A stretch of DNA of 64,000 nt from Chryseobacterium sp. C-71 (GTDB taxonomy: Bacteria; Bacteroidota; Bacteroidia; Flavobacteriales; Weeksellaceae). The notes beneath the pieces were generated by a model. It searched no databases. It worked only from the letters and a program-made list of their open reading frames with translations, and was not told where the DNA came from. Below are positions 53,023 to 62,498 of the stretch, piece by piece (the first letter of the stretch is position 1; every line of letters starts with the position of its first letter). Location: positions 1,612,001-1,676,000 of the forward strand of contig NZ_CP087131.1 in NCBI RefSeq assembly GCF_020911865.1, given 5' to 3'. The position numbers were made by a program, and so were the translations under genes.

Positions 53023-53556
53023 ATGAAAAATATATTGTTAGCAGGACTCGTGTCAGTAATTACTCTCACAGCCTGTAAGAAAGACGATCAAGTTGCAGAA
53101 AAGACGCTCGAACAACAAAAAATAGAATTTCAGGCAAGACAACTTGAAATAGAAAAGCAAAAATTGGCTATTGAAAAAGAAAGATTTGCTTACGAAACAC
53201 AAAAAAGAACCGACAGTATAGCGGAAGTTCAGAAAGAGAAAGCAGCCGTGGCAGCCGCAAAACCACAGGTAATAAGAGAAACAAGAACGGTGTACAGAGA
53301 CACTCCTTCTTCTAATAATAGCGTTGCAAGCAACGGAGGCGGTTCTTCACAAGGAACTACTGCTAAGAAAAAAGGAATCAGTGAAGCTGCGAAAGGTACC
53401 GCAATTGGGGTAGTCAGTGGAGCTGCATTGGGAGCCATTGTTAATAAGAAAAACCGTGGTGGTGGTGCCGTAGTTGGCGGTATCATTGGTGGTGCAACAG
53501 GATATACTTTGGGTAGATCACAGGATAGAAAAAGTGGGCGAGTACAGCCAAAATAG
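53023..53556 (+). CDS. lipoprotein with coiled coil and glycine-zipper domain
   Basis: The 177-residue protein has a lipobox at VITLTAC (C18). A charged coiled coil covers about 25-80 (LEQQKIEFQARQLEIEKQKL), then a Ser/Gly linker (SSNNSVASNGGGSSQG), and a glycine-zipper segment at about 120-165 (GTAIGVVSGAALGAIVNKKN, GGGAVVGGIIGGATGYTLGR) of the YMGG-like kind that inserts in membranes. It resembles envelope stress lipoproteins of the SlyB/osmotic type in design; the function is unknown. It ends at a terminator that borders the next start codon. Confidence 0.82.
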   Translation: MKNILLAGLVSVITLTACKKDDQVAEKTLEQQKIEFQARQLEIEKQKLAIEKERFAYETQKRTDSIAEVQKEKAAVAAAKPQVIRETRTVYRDTPSSNNSVASNGGGSSQGTTAKKKGISEAAKGTAIGVVSGAALGAIVNKKNRGGGAVVGGIIGGATGYTLGRSQDRKSGRVQPK

Positions 53557-53576
53557 ATAAATCATTTCAAAAACTT

Positions 53577-53610
53577 TAAAAAGATTGCTTATTTTTAGGC
53601 AATCTTTTTT
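53577..53610 (+). terminator. terminator directly before the membrane-protein gene
   Basis: AAAGATTGC and GCAATCTTTTTT, loop TTATTTTTAG; the T-run ends at 53610, one base before the next ATG. Confidence 0.8.
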
Positions 53611-55251
53611 ATGCTTTTCATCTTACTCACTTCAATTATCATTATTCCCACTCTTTTAGGCTGGGGTAAACTTCTAGAGACTATTTTCAAGAATGAGCTT
53701 TTTGAAGGAATTTCAGGAAAACTGGTGTTTGGAATTTTCGGAATAAGTATGATTTGGACAGTACTTTCTTTCTTTATTCCATTAAATATTTTTATTGAAA
53801 TTCCCACAATCTTAATTGGATTATTTTATTTTTTTAAAGAGAAATTATTCCTGAATTTTTATAAATTCTCAGAAAAGGATAATATTCTATTTACTTTAAG
53901 TTTATTAATTATTTTATTCTGCAGCTCGTTTTATCCTTATATCTTAGACCATTTTGGATATTATTTACCGAGCATACAATGGCTGCGTGAATACGGTTTG
54001 GTAAAAGGTATTTCAAACCTTGATCTTGTCTTAGGACAAATGTCAATCTGGCATATTTTCGAAGCTGGATTTTCTAATTTCTTTGATCCTTTTTTAAGAA
54101 TAAATGCAGTTTTACTCGTCATTTACTTAGTATACATCATTGAAAACAAAAGCTGGATTCAATTATGTTTTCTTCCAATATTGTTCTTGTTTTCCCAATC
54201 TCCAAGTCCTGATTTGCCGGTGATTGTATTTTCTTTAATTTTATTAAATGAGATTTTAGTAAATAATAAAAATACTTCTCTGCTATTTGCATTTTCGGTT
54301 TTTGTTTTTGCGATAAAGCCAACAATGATTTGGTTGCCGATTTTGACATTCCTCTACTCTATTTTTATTCTTAAATCTCATTTTAAAATCTTCCTTCCAG
54401 GAATTTTAATTCTCTTTTTATTTTGTTTTAAAAATATCTGGACATTCGGCTATCCTGTTTTCCCGGTCTCAATGATTGATTTTGGATTCAGTTGGAAACC
54501 CAATGTAGAATTGTTAAATTCTTCATCTCAATACGCCATCCAAAAAACTTTCGACAACCAATATTCTTACGAAGAAATTCAGAAATTTTCAACATTCGAT
54601 TACATAAAAAACTGGTTTTTTTTAAATGGAATAAAATCAGTGATCAATATTTTATTTGTTCTGAGTTTACTTATTTTTACTATTGTTACTTTCATTAAAA
54701 AAAATAAAACGCTCACTTTTATCTGTATTTCATTGATTATAAAAAGTGCTTTAGTTTTACTATTTTCAGCACAATACAGATTTTTTATTGATGTGTTTTT
54801 TGTAATTATTTTTGTGATGCTTTTAGATTTTTTCACAAAAAGAAAATCTATGATTGCCTATTCTTTTTTAAGCTTAATTTTCATTTTCTTCATAGCTTTC
54901 CCAAGTGTACTTGCACAGTTGATTCCCAGTTTCAGAATGTCATCATTTATGGGGAAATTTGAATGGAAGCAATTATACAAACCTTCAACCTACGAAAATA
55001 AAAAGTATCATTCTTTTGAAGCAGGAAATTTAAAATTTAATGTTTCAGAAAAATATCCCTTCAACTTCGACACTCCTATTCCGGCGATTTCTGAAAGTTA
55101 TATTTTTGACTATCAAAAGGCAGGAGTTTTCCCTCAACTTATTGATAAAAATGACATCCGGAAAGGTTTCATTTCAAAAAAAATGAATCCTGAAGAACAA
55201 AAGCAGGTCAAAAAAATCACAGAAAAAATCAAAAACTCCTATAGACAGTAA
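53611..55251 (+). CDS. polytopic membrane protein (LIC_10190-like), possible cell-surface polymer function
   Basis: The 546-residue protein has about ten hydrophobic segments (MLFILLTSIIIIPTLLGWGK, LLLFAFSVFVFAIKPTMIWL and similar) and a soluble C-terminal part of about 110 residues (FKWKQLYKPSTYENKKYH-like region, ending KITEKIKNSYRQ). By my recall it fits the LIC_10190 family of membrane proteins; the layout is that of GT-C glycosyltransferases or O-antigen ligase-like proteins, without a confirmed motif. Its ATG abuts the T-run of the preceding terminator, leaving no ribosome site of the usual kind. A later start or a start overlapping the hairpin is possible. Confidence 0.7.
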   Translation: MLFILLTSIIIIPTLLGWGKLLETIFKNELFEGISGKLVFGIFGISMIWTVLSFFIPLNIFIEIPTILIGLFYFFKEKLFLNFYKFSEKDNILFTLSLLIILFCSSFYPYILDHFGYYLPSIQWLREYGLVKGISNLDLVLGQMSIWHIFEAGFSNFFDPFLRINAVLLVIYLVYIIENKSWIQLCFLPILFLFSQSPSPDLPVIVFSLILLNEILVNNKNTSLLFAFSVFVFAIKPTMIWLPILTFLYSIFILKSHFKIFLPGILILFLFCFKNIWTFGYPVFPVSMIDFGFSWKPNVELLNSSSQYAIQKTFDNQYSYEEIQKFSTFDYIKNWFFLNGIKSVINILFVLSLLIFTIVTFIKKNKTLTFICISLIIKSALVLLFSAQYRFFIDVFFVIIFVMLLDFFTKRKSMIAYSFLSLIFIFFIAFPSVLAQLIPSFRMSSFMGKFEWKQLYKPSTYENKKYHSFEAGNLKFNVSEKYPFNFDTPIPAISESYIFDYQKAGVFPQLIDKNDIRKGFISKKMNPEEQKQVKKITEKIKNSYRQ

Positions 55252-55286
55252 CCATTCAAAGACTTTATTATCTGAATAAAAATCGG

Positions 55287-55294
55287 TAATTTTG
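55287..55294 (+). promoter_or_regulatory. -7 box of aroC, 4 bp before the start codon
   Basis: TAATTTTG matches TAnnTTTG and ends at 55294, while the ATG is at 55299. With normal promoter geometry the transcript would begin at or next to the start codon. Confidence 0.5.
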
Positions 55295-55298
55295 TACT

Positions 55299-56369
55299 AT
55301 GTTCAATACTTTAGGGAATCTGCTCAGCCTGACGACTTTCGGCGAAAGTCACGGTTTGGCCTACGGCGGAATTATCAATAATTTTCCGGCAGGGCTGGAA
55401 GTCGATATAGACAAAATTCAATACGAGCTTGACCGCAGAAAACCAGGTCAGTCAGCAATCGTTACACAAAGAAAAGAGAGTGATACGGTGAAATTTCTTT
55501 CAGGAATTTTTGAAGGAAAAACTACAGGAACTCCGATTGGTTTTATGATTGAAAATGAAAATCAGAAGTCGAAAGATTATGATCACATCGCTCAATCTTA
55601 TCGCCCGAGTCATGCTGATTTTACGTACGATCAAAAATTCGGAATCCGTGATTATCGTGGCGGTGGTAAGTCTTCGGCACGCGAAACCATCAATTGGGTC
55701 GTTGCAGGAGCTTTGGCGAAGCAACTTTTGTCTGATATTGAAATCAATGCTTATGTTTCTTCCGTAGGTGAAATTTTCTGCGAAAAACCTTATCAGGCTT
55801 TAGATTTTTCTAAAACGGAAAGCAATGAAGTTCGCTGTCCGGATACAGAAACTGCCGAAAAAATGATTTCAAAAATCAAAGAAATCAAAAAAGAAGGAAA
55901 CACGATTGGAGGAACAATCACTTGTGTCATCAAAAATGTTTCGGTTGGAATTGGCGAACCCATTTTTTCTAAATTGCAGGCAGAATTGGCAAAAGCAATG
56001 CTGAATATCAATGCATGCAAAGGCTTTGAATACGGAAGCGGTTTTTGCGGCGCAAAGATGACCGGAAGCGAACATAATGATGAATTCAACACCGATTTTA
56101 CAACAAAATCAAATCTTTCAGGTGGAATTCAGGGTGGAATTTCAAATGGAATGGACATTTATTTCAGAGTAGCTTTCAAACCTGTTGCGACCATTTTAAG
56201 ACCTCAAAACAGTGTTGATAAAGATGGAAATACCGTAACCGTAGAAGGAAAAGGCAGACATGATCCTTGCGTTGTTCCGAGAGCAGTGCCTGTGGTTGAA
56301 AGTCTGGCGGCTTTTGTTTTGGCCGATCTTTTTTTGATCAACAAAACGAGAAATTTAAATCAATTTTAA
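55299..56369 (+). CDS. aroC: chorismate synthase
   Basis: The 356-residue FMN-dependent enzyme makes chorismate from EPSP, the end of the shikimate pathway. Signature stretches are [100 protein letters not shown] and [20 protein letters not shown]. All are present and the length is normal. Its start is unusually close to a -7 box. Confidence 0.98.
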   Translation: MFNTLGNLLSLTTFGESHGLAYGGIINNFPAGLEVDIDKIQYELDRRKPGQSAIVTQRKESDTVKFLSGIFEGKTTGTPIGFMIENENQKSKDYDHIAQSYRPSHADFTYDQKFGIRDYRGGGKSSARETINWVVAGALAKQLLSDIEINAYVSSVGEIFCEKPYQALDFSKTESNEVRCPDTETAEKMISKIKEIKKEGNTIGGTITCVIKNVSVGIGEPIFSKLQAELAKAMLNINACKGFEYGSGFCGAKMTGSEHNDEFNTDFTTKSNLSGGIQGGISNGMDIYFRVAFKPVATILRPQNSVDKDGNTVTVEGKGRHDPCVVPRAVPVVESLAAFVLADLFLINKTRNLNQF

Positions 56370-56387
56370 ACATAAATATTTTAGGTA

Positions 56388-56951
56388 ATGCAAAATTACT
56401 GGGACAAAGCCATAACCTTCGACGAATATCTTCAAATTGCCAATCAGAGATTGAATAATCCTGACAACGAAAAAGACATTGAATACAAACCTTATTACGA
56501 ACTCGGCATTCAGAGAATGGACAGAACGCTGAAGAAGTTTGTCATCGACGAAGAACAATTGAATGAACTCAAATCAAAAAACTTCGACGGAAAAATTTTA
56601 ATCATCTCTGAGGCCTGGTGTGGTGATGCCAGTGCAACTGTTCCGGCTTTGGTGAAATTTTTTGAAGGTCAAAATGAAGTGAAAATTTTCCTTAGAGACA
56701 GCGACAGTAGCCTGATTGATCAATTTTTGACCAATGGTACACAATCTATCCCAAAAGTTATTATATTGGACAAAGATTTTAATGTGAGAAATTCATGGGG
56801 ACCAAGACCAAAATTTGGACACGATTTATTATTAAAATTCAAAGCAAATCCTGAAGAATACCCGAAAGAATCATTTTATAATGACCTGCAGGTTTATTAT
56901 TCAAGAAACAGGGGGAAAGATTCGATTCAGGAAATTTTAGAGTTATTATGA
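56388..56951 (+). CDS. thioredoxin-fold protein with single active-site cysteine
   Basis: The 187-residue protein has a thioredoxin-like core at about 60-150: KILIISEAWCGDASATVPAL, KIFLRDSDSSLIDQFLTNGT, QSIPKVIILDKDFNVRNSWG (cis-proline in IPKV). The active site reads WCGDA where thioredoxin has WCGPC, so only one cysteine remains and a normal disulfide cycle is excluded. This monothiol type is widespread in Bacteroidota; the role is unknown. It is followed by a TlpA-like gene, so two thiol proteins stand together. Confidence 0.88.
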   Translation: MQNYWDKAITFDEYLQIANQRLNNPDNEKDIEYKPYYELGIQRMDRTLKKFVIDEEQLNELKSKNFDGKILIISEAWCGDASATVPALVKFFEGQNEVKIFLRDSDSSLIDQFLTNGTQSIPKVIILDKDFNVRNSWGPRPKFGHDLLLKFKANPEEYPKESFYNDLQVYYSRNRGKDSIQEILELL

Positions 56952-57030
56952 AATCGCATAATTTGTTTTGCTTCAAGACAGATATGAAAGTAAACGATTC
57001 CATGTAACCTTTAAAACAATAAAAATCAAC

Positions 57031-57570
57031 ATGAAAAAATTAATTATATACGTCGTTGTACTTGCTGTTTTAGGAGCTATATTTTTAGTTCCCGGAATCA
57101 GAAATTCTCTGAAAGATCTGTTTTTCCCGATTGCAACGGTAGAAAACGCTGTACATATTGAAGCTGATGACTATGACATCGACCTTCAGGGAATCAATGT
57201 TCCGAGTACCAATATGAAAAACTTCAGAAACAAACCTGTTTTTTTGAATTTTTGGGGAACCTGGTGTCCGCCATGCAGAAAAGAATGGCCATCAATCCAA
57301 AGATTATACGATAGACGAAAGGAAAATATTGACTTCGTTTTAATTGCGATGAAAGATGAAGAAGTAGCTGTCAGAAAATTTTTAAAAGAAAATAATTATA
57401 CTGTTCCTGTATATATTGCCCAAAGCCCAATCTCTGAAAAGATACTTCCGAAAGCCTTCCCCACGACTTTCTTACTCGATGAAAACGGAAGAATTCTCAT
57501 TAAAGAAGACGCTGCAACTGATTGGGACGCTGAATCTATCCATCAGTTTATTGATAATATCATTAAATAA
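57031..57570 (+). CDS. TlpA-like membrane-anchored thiol-disulfide oxidoreductase
   Basis: The start is placed at the ATG at 57031 (MKKLIIYVVVLAVLGAIFLV), giving 179 residues with an N-terminal anchor or signal. The frame is open upstream to 56968, but those 21 codons would hide the anchor. The redox domain holds WCPPC in NFWGTWCPPCRKEWPSIQRL, then VLIAMKDEEVAVRKFLKENN and the cis-proline region KAFPTTFLLDENGRI. It reduces or protects thiols in the periplasm. It lies 79 bp after the monothiol thioredoxin-like gene. Confidence 0.93.
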   Translation: MKKLIIYVVVLAVLGAIFLVPGIRNSLKDLFFPIATVENAVHIEADDYDIDLQGINVPSTNMKNFRNKPVFLNFWGTWCPPCRKEWPSIQRLYDRRKENIDFVLIAMKDEEVAVRKFLKENNYTVPVYIAQSPISEKILPKAFPTTFLLDENGRILIKEDAATDWDAESIHQFIDNIIK

Positions 57571-57651
57571 CTTTAACTTAATATTATAATTACTTGGTAT
57601 AGAATTTGCGAAATTTATAGAGTTAAAATTATTTTTAAAAATAAACACAAA

Positions 57652-57996
57652 ATGAAATATTCAAAACTCAATTTAGCTAAAGAAGCTATCAGCCACAAAG
57701 GCTTCGTAAAAAAAATTCCTGACATTTTCAGAATGGTGAAAATGTGGAGAAAAGGAGAATACCCCGTAAAATCGATAGATCTTATTCTACCGTTAGTTGG
57801 TCTTCTCTATGTAATCTCTCCTATTGATATCATTCCTGATTTCGTTATAGTTGCGGGAGTTTTAGATGATTTAGCGGTATTATCTTTAGCAATTCCGAAA
57901 CTAATCAGAGAAGTAGATAAGTTTCTACTTTGGGAAGCTGAGAGAAAATATGGCACTGAGGGCTCAAAAATAATTGATGCCGAAATTGTAAATTAA
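57652..57996 (+). CDS. YkvA family protein (DUF1232)
   Basis: The 114-residue protein has the DUF1232 core: LPLVGLLYVISPIDIIPDFV followed by VAGVLDDLAVLSLAIPKLIR, with the SPIDIIPD motif. It is a small membrane-associated protein of unknown role. It is a single gene closed by a terminator. Confidence 0.93.
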   Translation: MKYSKLNLAKEAISHKGFVKKIPDIFRMVKMWRKGEYPVKSIDLILPLVGLLYVISPIDIIPDFVIVAGVLDDLAVLSLAIPKLIREVDKFLLWEAERKYGTEGSKIIDAEIVN

Positions 57997-58001
57997 AATT
58001 C

Positions 58002-58030
58002 AAAACCATTTCTAATCGGGATGGTTTTTT
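58002..58030 (+). terminator. terminator of the YkvA-like gene
   Basis: AAAACCAT (58002-58009) and ATGGTTTT (58021-58028) with further T. Confidence 0.75.
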
Positions 58031-58136
58031 TTATGAACTTTAAATTGAATTTGAATCAACTTCTTTGTTAGTTTTAAAATATTGATAAAAATTTCAAATT
58101 TAAATTCACTATTTACTCGTGAAGCAAAATTCACAA

Positions 58137-58166
58137 TTGACTTTTAACATCATTTCCTTAAATTTG
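58137..58166 (+). promoter_or_regulatory. promoter of the pyrE-pyrF fusion gene
   Basis: TTG (58137-58139), 19 bases, TAAATTTG (58159-58166), ending 19 bp before the ATG. Confidence 0.7.
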
Positions 58167-58185
58167 CAACATCTAATAAAAAATA

Positions 58186-59565
58186 ATGGAAAGTAAAAAA
58201 GAATTCTTTTTAGAGTGCTACAAGCTTGGCATCATCAAATTCGGAAGATTTACCTTAAAAAGCGGAATTGAAAGTCCGTTTTACGTTGATTTAAGACCTC
58301 TGGCTTCAGATCCTAAAATTTTAAAAAATTTGGCCAATTATTTATTGGAAATGCTTCCTTTGGATAATTTTGATTTGATTTGCGGAGTTCCTTATGCTGC
58401 ACTTCCGATGGCTACGGCGATGTCTCTTGAAAGCTATATTCCATTAATTATCAAAAGAAAAGAGGCTAAAAACTACGGTACCAAGAAATTAATCGAAGGA
58501 ATTTACCAGAAAGGGCAAAACTGTCTGTTGGTAGAAGACGTGATTACTTCCGGAAAATCTTTGATAGAAACCATTGCTGAAGTTGAGCAAGAAGATCTTA
58601 AAGTAGCCGATATCGTGGTTGTTCTAGACAGAGAACAAGGCGGTAAACAGCTTTTGGAAAGTAAAGGTTATAGAGTTCATACCCTTTTCAACATTTCAGA
58701 AGTTTGTACTATTCTTCAGGAAGAAGGGGAACTATCTGATGAAGAAGTAAAAAGAATTCAGGATTTTCTTGCCGGAAACCACATCCAGTTTGAAGAAAAA
58801 ACAAGACTTTCATATCAGGAAAAGTATGAAAATGCACAACATTCGGTTTCAAAAAAATTATTAGAAACTGCTTTAGCAAAACAATCAAACCTTATTGCTT
58901 CTGCAGATGTGACTACTACACAAGAGCTGCTTGAATTGGCAGATAAAGTTGGTCCACACATCATTGCTTTAAAAACACACATCGATATTATTTCAGATTT
59001 CGATTATCAAAATACAATCGTTCCGTTGAAAGAACTGGCTGCAAAACATCAGTTTTTATTAATGGAAGACAGAAAATTTGCTGACATTGGAAATACCCAG
59101 GAACTTCAGTTTACAAGCGGAGTTTTCAAAATTACAGATTGGGCAGACTTCGTCACTTCTCAGGTGATTGGCGGTTTTGAATCTTTAGACTGTTTCAAAA
59201 ACGTAGGCGTTGTTGCGATTATCGGAATGTCTTCTAAAGGAACTTTAACCACAAACAGCTACAGAGAAGAAGCTTTAAAAGTTGCTCTTTCGCATCCAAA
59301 CGTGATTGGTGGTGTTTCTCAAAATGCGATTCCTGAAGAAATCTTATTGTTTACTCCAGGCGTGAACCTTGCAGATTCTGGAGACGGAAAGGGTCAGCAG
59401 TATAACACACCTGATCATGTTTTCAAAACACTTCATACTGATTTCATCATCGTAGGAAGAGGGATTTACAAATCTGAAAATCCTGGAGAAGCCGCTGTAA
59501 CTTACAAAAATGAAGGTTGGAAAGCCTATTTGAGTTCTTTAGAAAAAAAAGCAATTCAGCAGTAA
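58186..59565 (+). CDS. bifunctional orotate phosphoribosyltransferase / orotidine-5'-phosphate decarboxylase (UMP synthase-like)
   Basis: The 459-residue protein fuses the last two steps of UMP synthesis in the order of eukaryotic UMP synthase. The N-terminal PyrE part (1 to about 205) has FGRFTLKSGIESPFYVDLRP, IIKRKEAKNYGTKKLIEG and the PRPP loop CLLVEDVITSGKSLIETI. The C-terminal PyrF part (about 215-455) holds the catalytic Lys/Asp set in IALKTHIDIISDF and LLMEDRKFADIGNTQ, plus GGVSQNAIPEE and DFIIVGRGIYKSENP. The EDRKFADIGNT wording is that of the eukaryote-type decarboxylase. Both active sites look complete. Confidence 0.95.
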   Translation: MESKKEFFLECYKLGIIKFGRFTLKSGIESPFYVDLRPLASDPKILKNLANYLLEMLPLDNFDLICGVPYAALPMATAMSLESYIPLIIKRKEAKNYGTKKLIEGIYQKGQNCLLVEDVITSGKSLIETIAEVEQEDLKVADIVVVLDREQGGKQLLESKGYRVHTLFNISEVCTILQEEGELSDEEVKRIQDFLAGNHIQFEEKTRLSYQEKYENAQHSVSKKLLETALAKQSNLIASADVTTTQELLELADKVGPHIIALKTHIDIISDFDYQNTIVPLKELAAKHQFLLMEDRKFADIGNTQELQFTSGVFKITDWADFVTSQVIGGFESLDCFKNVGVVAIIGMSSKGTLTTNSYREEALKVALSHPNVIGGVSQNAIPEEILLFTPGVNLADSGDGKGQQYNTPDHVFKTLHTDFIIVGRGIYKSENPGEAAVTYKNEGWKAYLSSLEKKAIQQ

Positions 59566-59617
59566 AATCATCTTTATTGTATTTAAAATAAGTTATATTT
59601 GATGCTTTATCATCAAT

Positions 59618-62437
59618 TTGAAAAAGTTTAGTATTTGTTTTATTTTGTTTTGGGGAGTTGTACAGGTTTCTGCACAAAAAGACAGCATTTATATTGCTGC
59701 AAAATTATCTCAAAATAAAAAAATTCTGGAAGTTAATCAGGAAATTGTTTACCACAATCATTCTGGAAAGCCTTTAGACAGCATTAAACTTCTCAATTGG
59801 GTGGCCGCTTACAACAAAAGAGGAACTTCTTTGGTCTACCGAAAACTCGAAGATCGAAATAACAGTCTCCATTTTGCAAAGCCGGAAGCATTAGGTGAAA
59901 TTTTAGATTTTAAAATTAATAGCGTAAAGAATCAGCCCGTTTCCGTCAGCAATGTTTCTGAAGAAAATTTATTTTTTGTTTTAAATCAACCTTTGCAAGT
60001 TGGCGAAAGCATTACATTAGATTTACAGTATCAGATTCAGCTTCCTGATAAAAATTTTACAGGTTACGGAACTTCTGAAAACAACATCGCTTTAAAATAT
60101 TTCTTTATTGTTCCGGATCATTTTGATCCGGACAATATTTCTAAAAGAAATTACCTCGACACCGAAGAATCGGTGAACTTCAATACCCATTGGACGGTTA
60201 ATTTTGATCTCCCGATTAATTATTTTGTGGAAGGAAATCTTCAACAGAACAACATCAATTCTTTCAACGGATATTTAGATTCCGATCCTGAATTTATTAT
60301 TTCTCAAAACCAGTTCCCAACGATTAATGTGAATACGGAAGATATTCATACTGAAATAAAATTTGGTTATAATATCACTCCGCAGGAAATTCAGAATCTG
60401 GAATTTTATCTTCCTCTGCATTTAAAATTTATCAAAGAAAAAATCGGTTATGTCCCCGAACGTCTTTTTATTTCAGATAAATTCAGAACTAAGGAAGATT
60501 TTTTTGGAAACAATGACATCGTTTTTTGGAAATATCGATTAAAACTTTTCACAGATCCTGAAAAAATTGACCTCGACTATTTTGGAATTATCGCCAAGAA
60601 AATTTTAGACGAAAGCCTTATCATCGATAAAGAAGATCACCACTGGTTCAAAAACGGACTGAAATCTTATCTTGAAACTCAATATCTGAAAAAATTCTAC
60701 GGAGAAACCAAACTTTTGGGCAATCTTCCCGAAACAAATATTTTAGGAATCAAGCCATTAAAATGGTTTCACGCATCCGATGTCAAGTTGCTTGACCGCT
60801 ATGGTTTGGCATATCAATACATTATGTCTCAGAATTTAGACCAAAAAATTGATGAGCCATTTTCTGCTTTGAGTAATTTCAACGATATGGCCATCAGCAG
60901 TTTTGAGACGGGAAGTCTTTTTAGTTTTTCGGCCAATAAAATGGGTGAAGGAAACTTCAATGATTTAGTGAAAAAATATATCGCAGAAAACAGAGACAGA
61001 CCCATCAATCCTGAAGCGTTTTTGAAAGAGCTTTCTCAAAAAGAACACTCTACAGATTACTTAAGTGAGTTTTTGAAGCATAAAAACAGAGTTAATTTTA
61101 AACTTAAAAAATTTAAGACAAAAGAAGATTCTCTAGAAATAAGGATTGCAAAAAATACAGATGATGCAATTCCCGTAAAACTGGAAACTCAAACCAGAAA
61201 CGGTGAGAGAAAATCGTACTGGATAGAAACGGAGAAAAATGAAAGACAGAAAACCGTTAATCTTCCTGCCGAAAACATTTATAAGATTACTTTAAATGAC
61301 GATTACATTTTTCCGGAAGCCAATTATAGGGATAACTTTTTGTATACCAAGGGATTATTTTCAAATTCAAAAAAAATTAAATTTAAACTGATCAAAGATA
61401 TTCCCAATCCGGAATTCAATGAAATTTACCTGAACCCGAGAATCCGTTTTACCAATACGTATGACAAATTTTTGATCGGGATGAATTTTAAAAACCAATC
61501 GTTGTTTGATCAGAAGTTTTTATATTCAATCACCCCATCTTTCAGTACCGGAACAGGAAAACTCACAGGTTCGGGCGCGGTTGCATACTCTTTTCTTCCC
61601 GCTGAAAGTATTATCCAAAGTCTGACGTTAGGAGTTTCCGGATCGTATTTTCATTATGATTATGATCTGGCGTACCGTAAAGGTTCTTTATATTCGAATA
61701 TCAATTTCAGAAAAGATCCGCGAAGCACTGTTAGTCAGGGTGTGAATTTTTCATACAATTATTTTCAGAGAGATCTGAATGCAAAAATGATTGCAGACCG
61801 TGATTATGACAAATATAATTTGTGGGCTTTGGGATATGGATACGCCGACAACCAGATGATTCATGAGAAAAGCTTCAGCATCAGCACTCAGGCGATGAAA
61901 GATTTTAACAAAATCACAGGGGAAGCTTTTTACAGATGGGAATTTGCACCGAGACAGAAATTAAGTTTAAGATTATTTGCCGGATATTTTGCCAGAAACG
62001 AAACCCGAAACAATACTTTCGACTTCGGAATTGCAAGAGTTTCTGACTACTCTTTCTCCTATAACCTCTTGGGACAAAGTGCTACGGGAGGAATTCTCTC
62101 TCAACAATTCATTTTGGCTGATGGCGGTTTTAAATCTTTTATCCCAGGAACCGTTAACCAATTTATTACTTCAGTCAATGTTGATACCAGCGTATGGAAA
62201 ATTTTCCATATTTACGCAGATGCCGGAGTTTACAAAAATAAGAACAATCCGACTCAGTTTATTTGGGATAGCGGTGTGAAAGTAAGATTAATCCCAGATT
62301 TCCTTGAAATATACTTTCCGGTACAATCTACTTTAGGCTTTGAACCTGGATTTAAGGATTACGGAAAACGAATCAGGTATACTTTGATTTTAAATTTAAG
62401 CACGATCATCAACGCCGCAAGAAGAGGCTGGTATTAA
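59618..62437 (+). CDS. M1-peptidase-like secreted protein with dead active site and C-terminal barrel-like region
   Basis: The 939-residue protein uses a TTG start, with a signal peptide (MKKFSICFILFWGVVQVSAQ); the only nearby ATG (59602) is out of frame. A TATATTTG box (59594-59601) lies just upstream. The N-terminal part follows the M1 aminopeptidase order, but where HExxH is expected (about 322-330) it reads GIIAKKILDESLI, and the usual E-G-L-A-x-Y-F is NGLKSYLE. Both zinc ligands are missing, so no peptidase activity is expected. The last 330 residues are rich in alternating aromatic strands (SYFHYDYDLAYRKGSLYSNI) like an outer-membrane barrel. A surface binding or assembly role is inferred. 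Confidence 0.82.
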   Translation: MKKFSICFILFWGVVQVSAQKDSIYIAAKLSQNKKILEVNQEIVYHNHSGKPLDSIKLLNWVAAYNKRGTSLVYRKLEDRNNSLHFAKPEALGEILDFKINSVKNQPVSVSNVSEENLFFVLNQPLQVGESITLDLQYQIQLPDKNFTGYGTSENNIALKYFFIVPDHFDPDNISKRNYLDTEESVNFNTHWTVNFDLPINYFVEGNLQQNNINSFNGYLDSDPEFIISQNQFPTINVNTEDIHTEIKFGYNITPQEIQNLEFYLPLHLKFIKEKIGYVPERLFISDKFRTKEDFFGNNDIVFWKYRLKLFTDPEKIDLDYFGIIAKKILDESLIIDKEDHHWFKNGLKSYLETQYLKKFYGETKLLGNLPETNILGIKPLKWFHASDVKLLDRYGLAYQYIMSQNLDQKIDEPFSALSNFNDMAISSFETGSLFSFSANKMGEGNFNDLVKKYIAENRDRPINPEAFLKELSQKEHSTDYLSEFLKHKNRVNFKLKKFKTKEDSLEIRIAKNTDDAIPVKLETQTRNGERKSYWIETEKNERQKTVNLPAENIYKITLNDDYIFPEANYRDNFLYTKGLFSNSKKIKFKLIKDIPNPEFNEIYLNPRIRFTNTYDKFLIGMNFKNQSLFDQKFLYSITPSFSTGTGKLTGSGAVAYSFLPAESIIQSLTLGVSGSYFHYDYDLAYRKGSLYSNINFRKDPRSTVSQGVNFSYNYFQRDLNAKMIADRDYDKYNLWALGYGYADNQMIHEKSFSISTQAMKDFNKITGEAFYRWEFAPRQKLSLRLFAGYFARNETRNNTFDFGIARVSDYSFSYNLLGQSATGGILSQQFILADGGFKSFIPGTVNQFITSVNVDTSVWKIFHIYADAGVYKNKNNPTQFIWDSGVKVRLIPDFLEIYFPVQSTLGFEPGFKDYGKRIRYTLILNLSTIINAARRGWY

Positions 62438-62443
62438 ATAAAA

Positions 62444-62475
62444 AAACAGCTACGATTGTCTTCGTGCAGCTGTTT
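62444..62475. terminator. bidirectional terminator between convergent genes
   Basis: AAACAGCT (62444-62451) and AGCTGTTT (62468-62475), with CGA/TCG adding to the stem. Confidence 0.8.
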
Positions 62476-62498
62476 CATTGTATCAAAACTAACATTAA

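Noticed and set aside
60570..60720. Functional M1 zinc site
   Set aside because: No HExxH occurs at or near the expected position; DHHWFKNG is not a zinc-peptidase motif.
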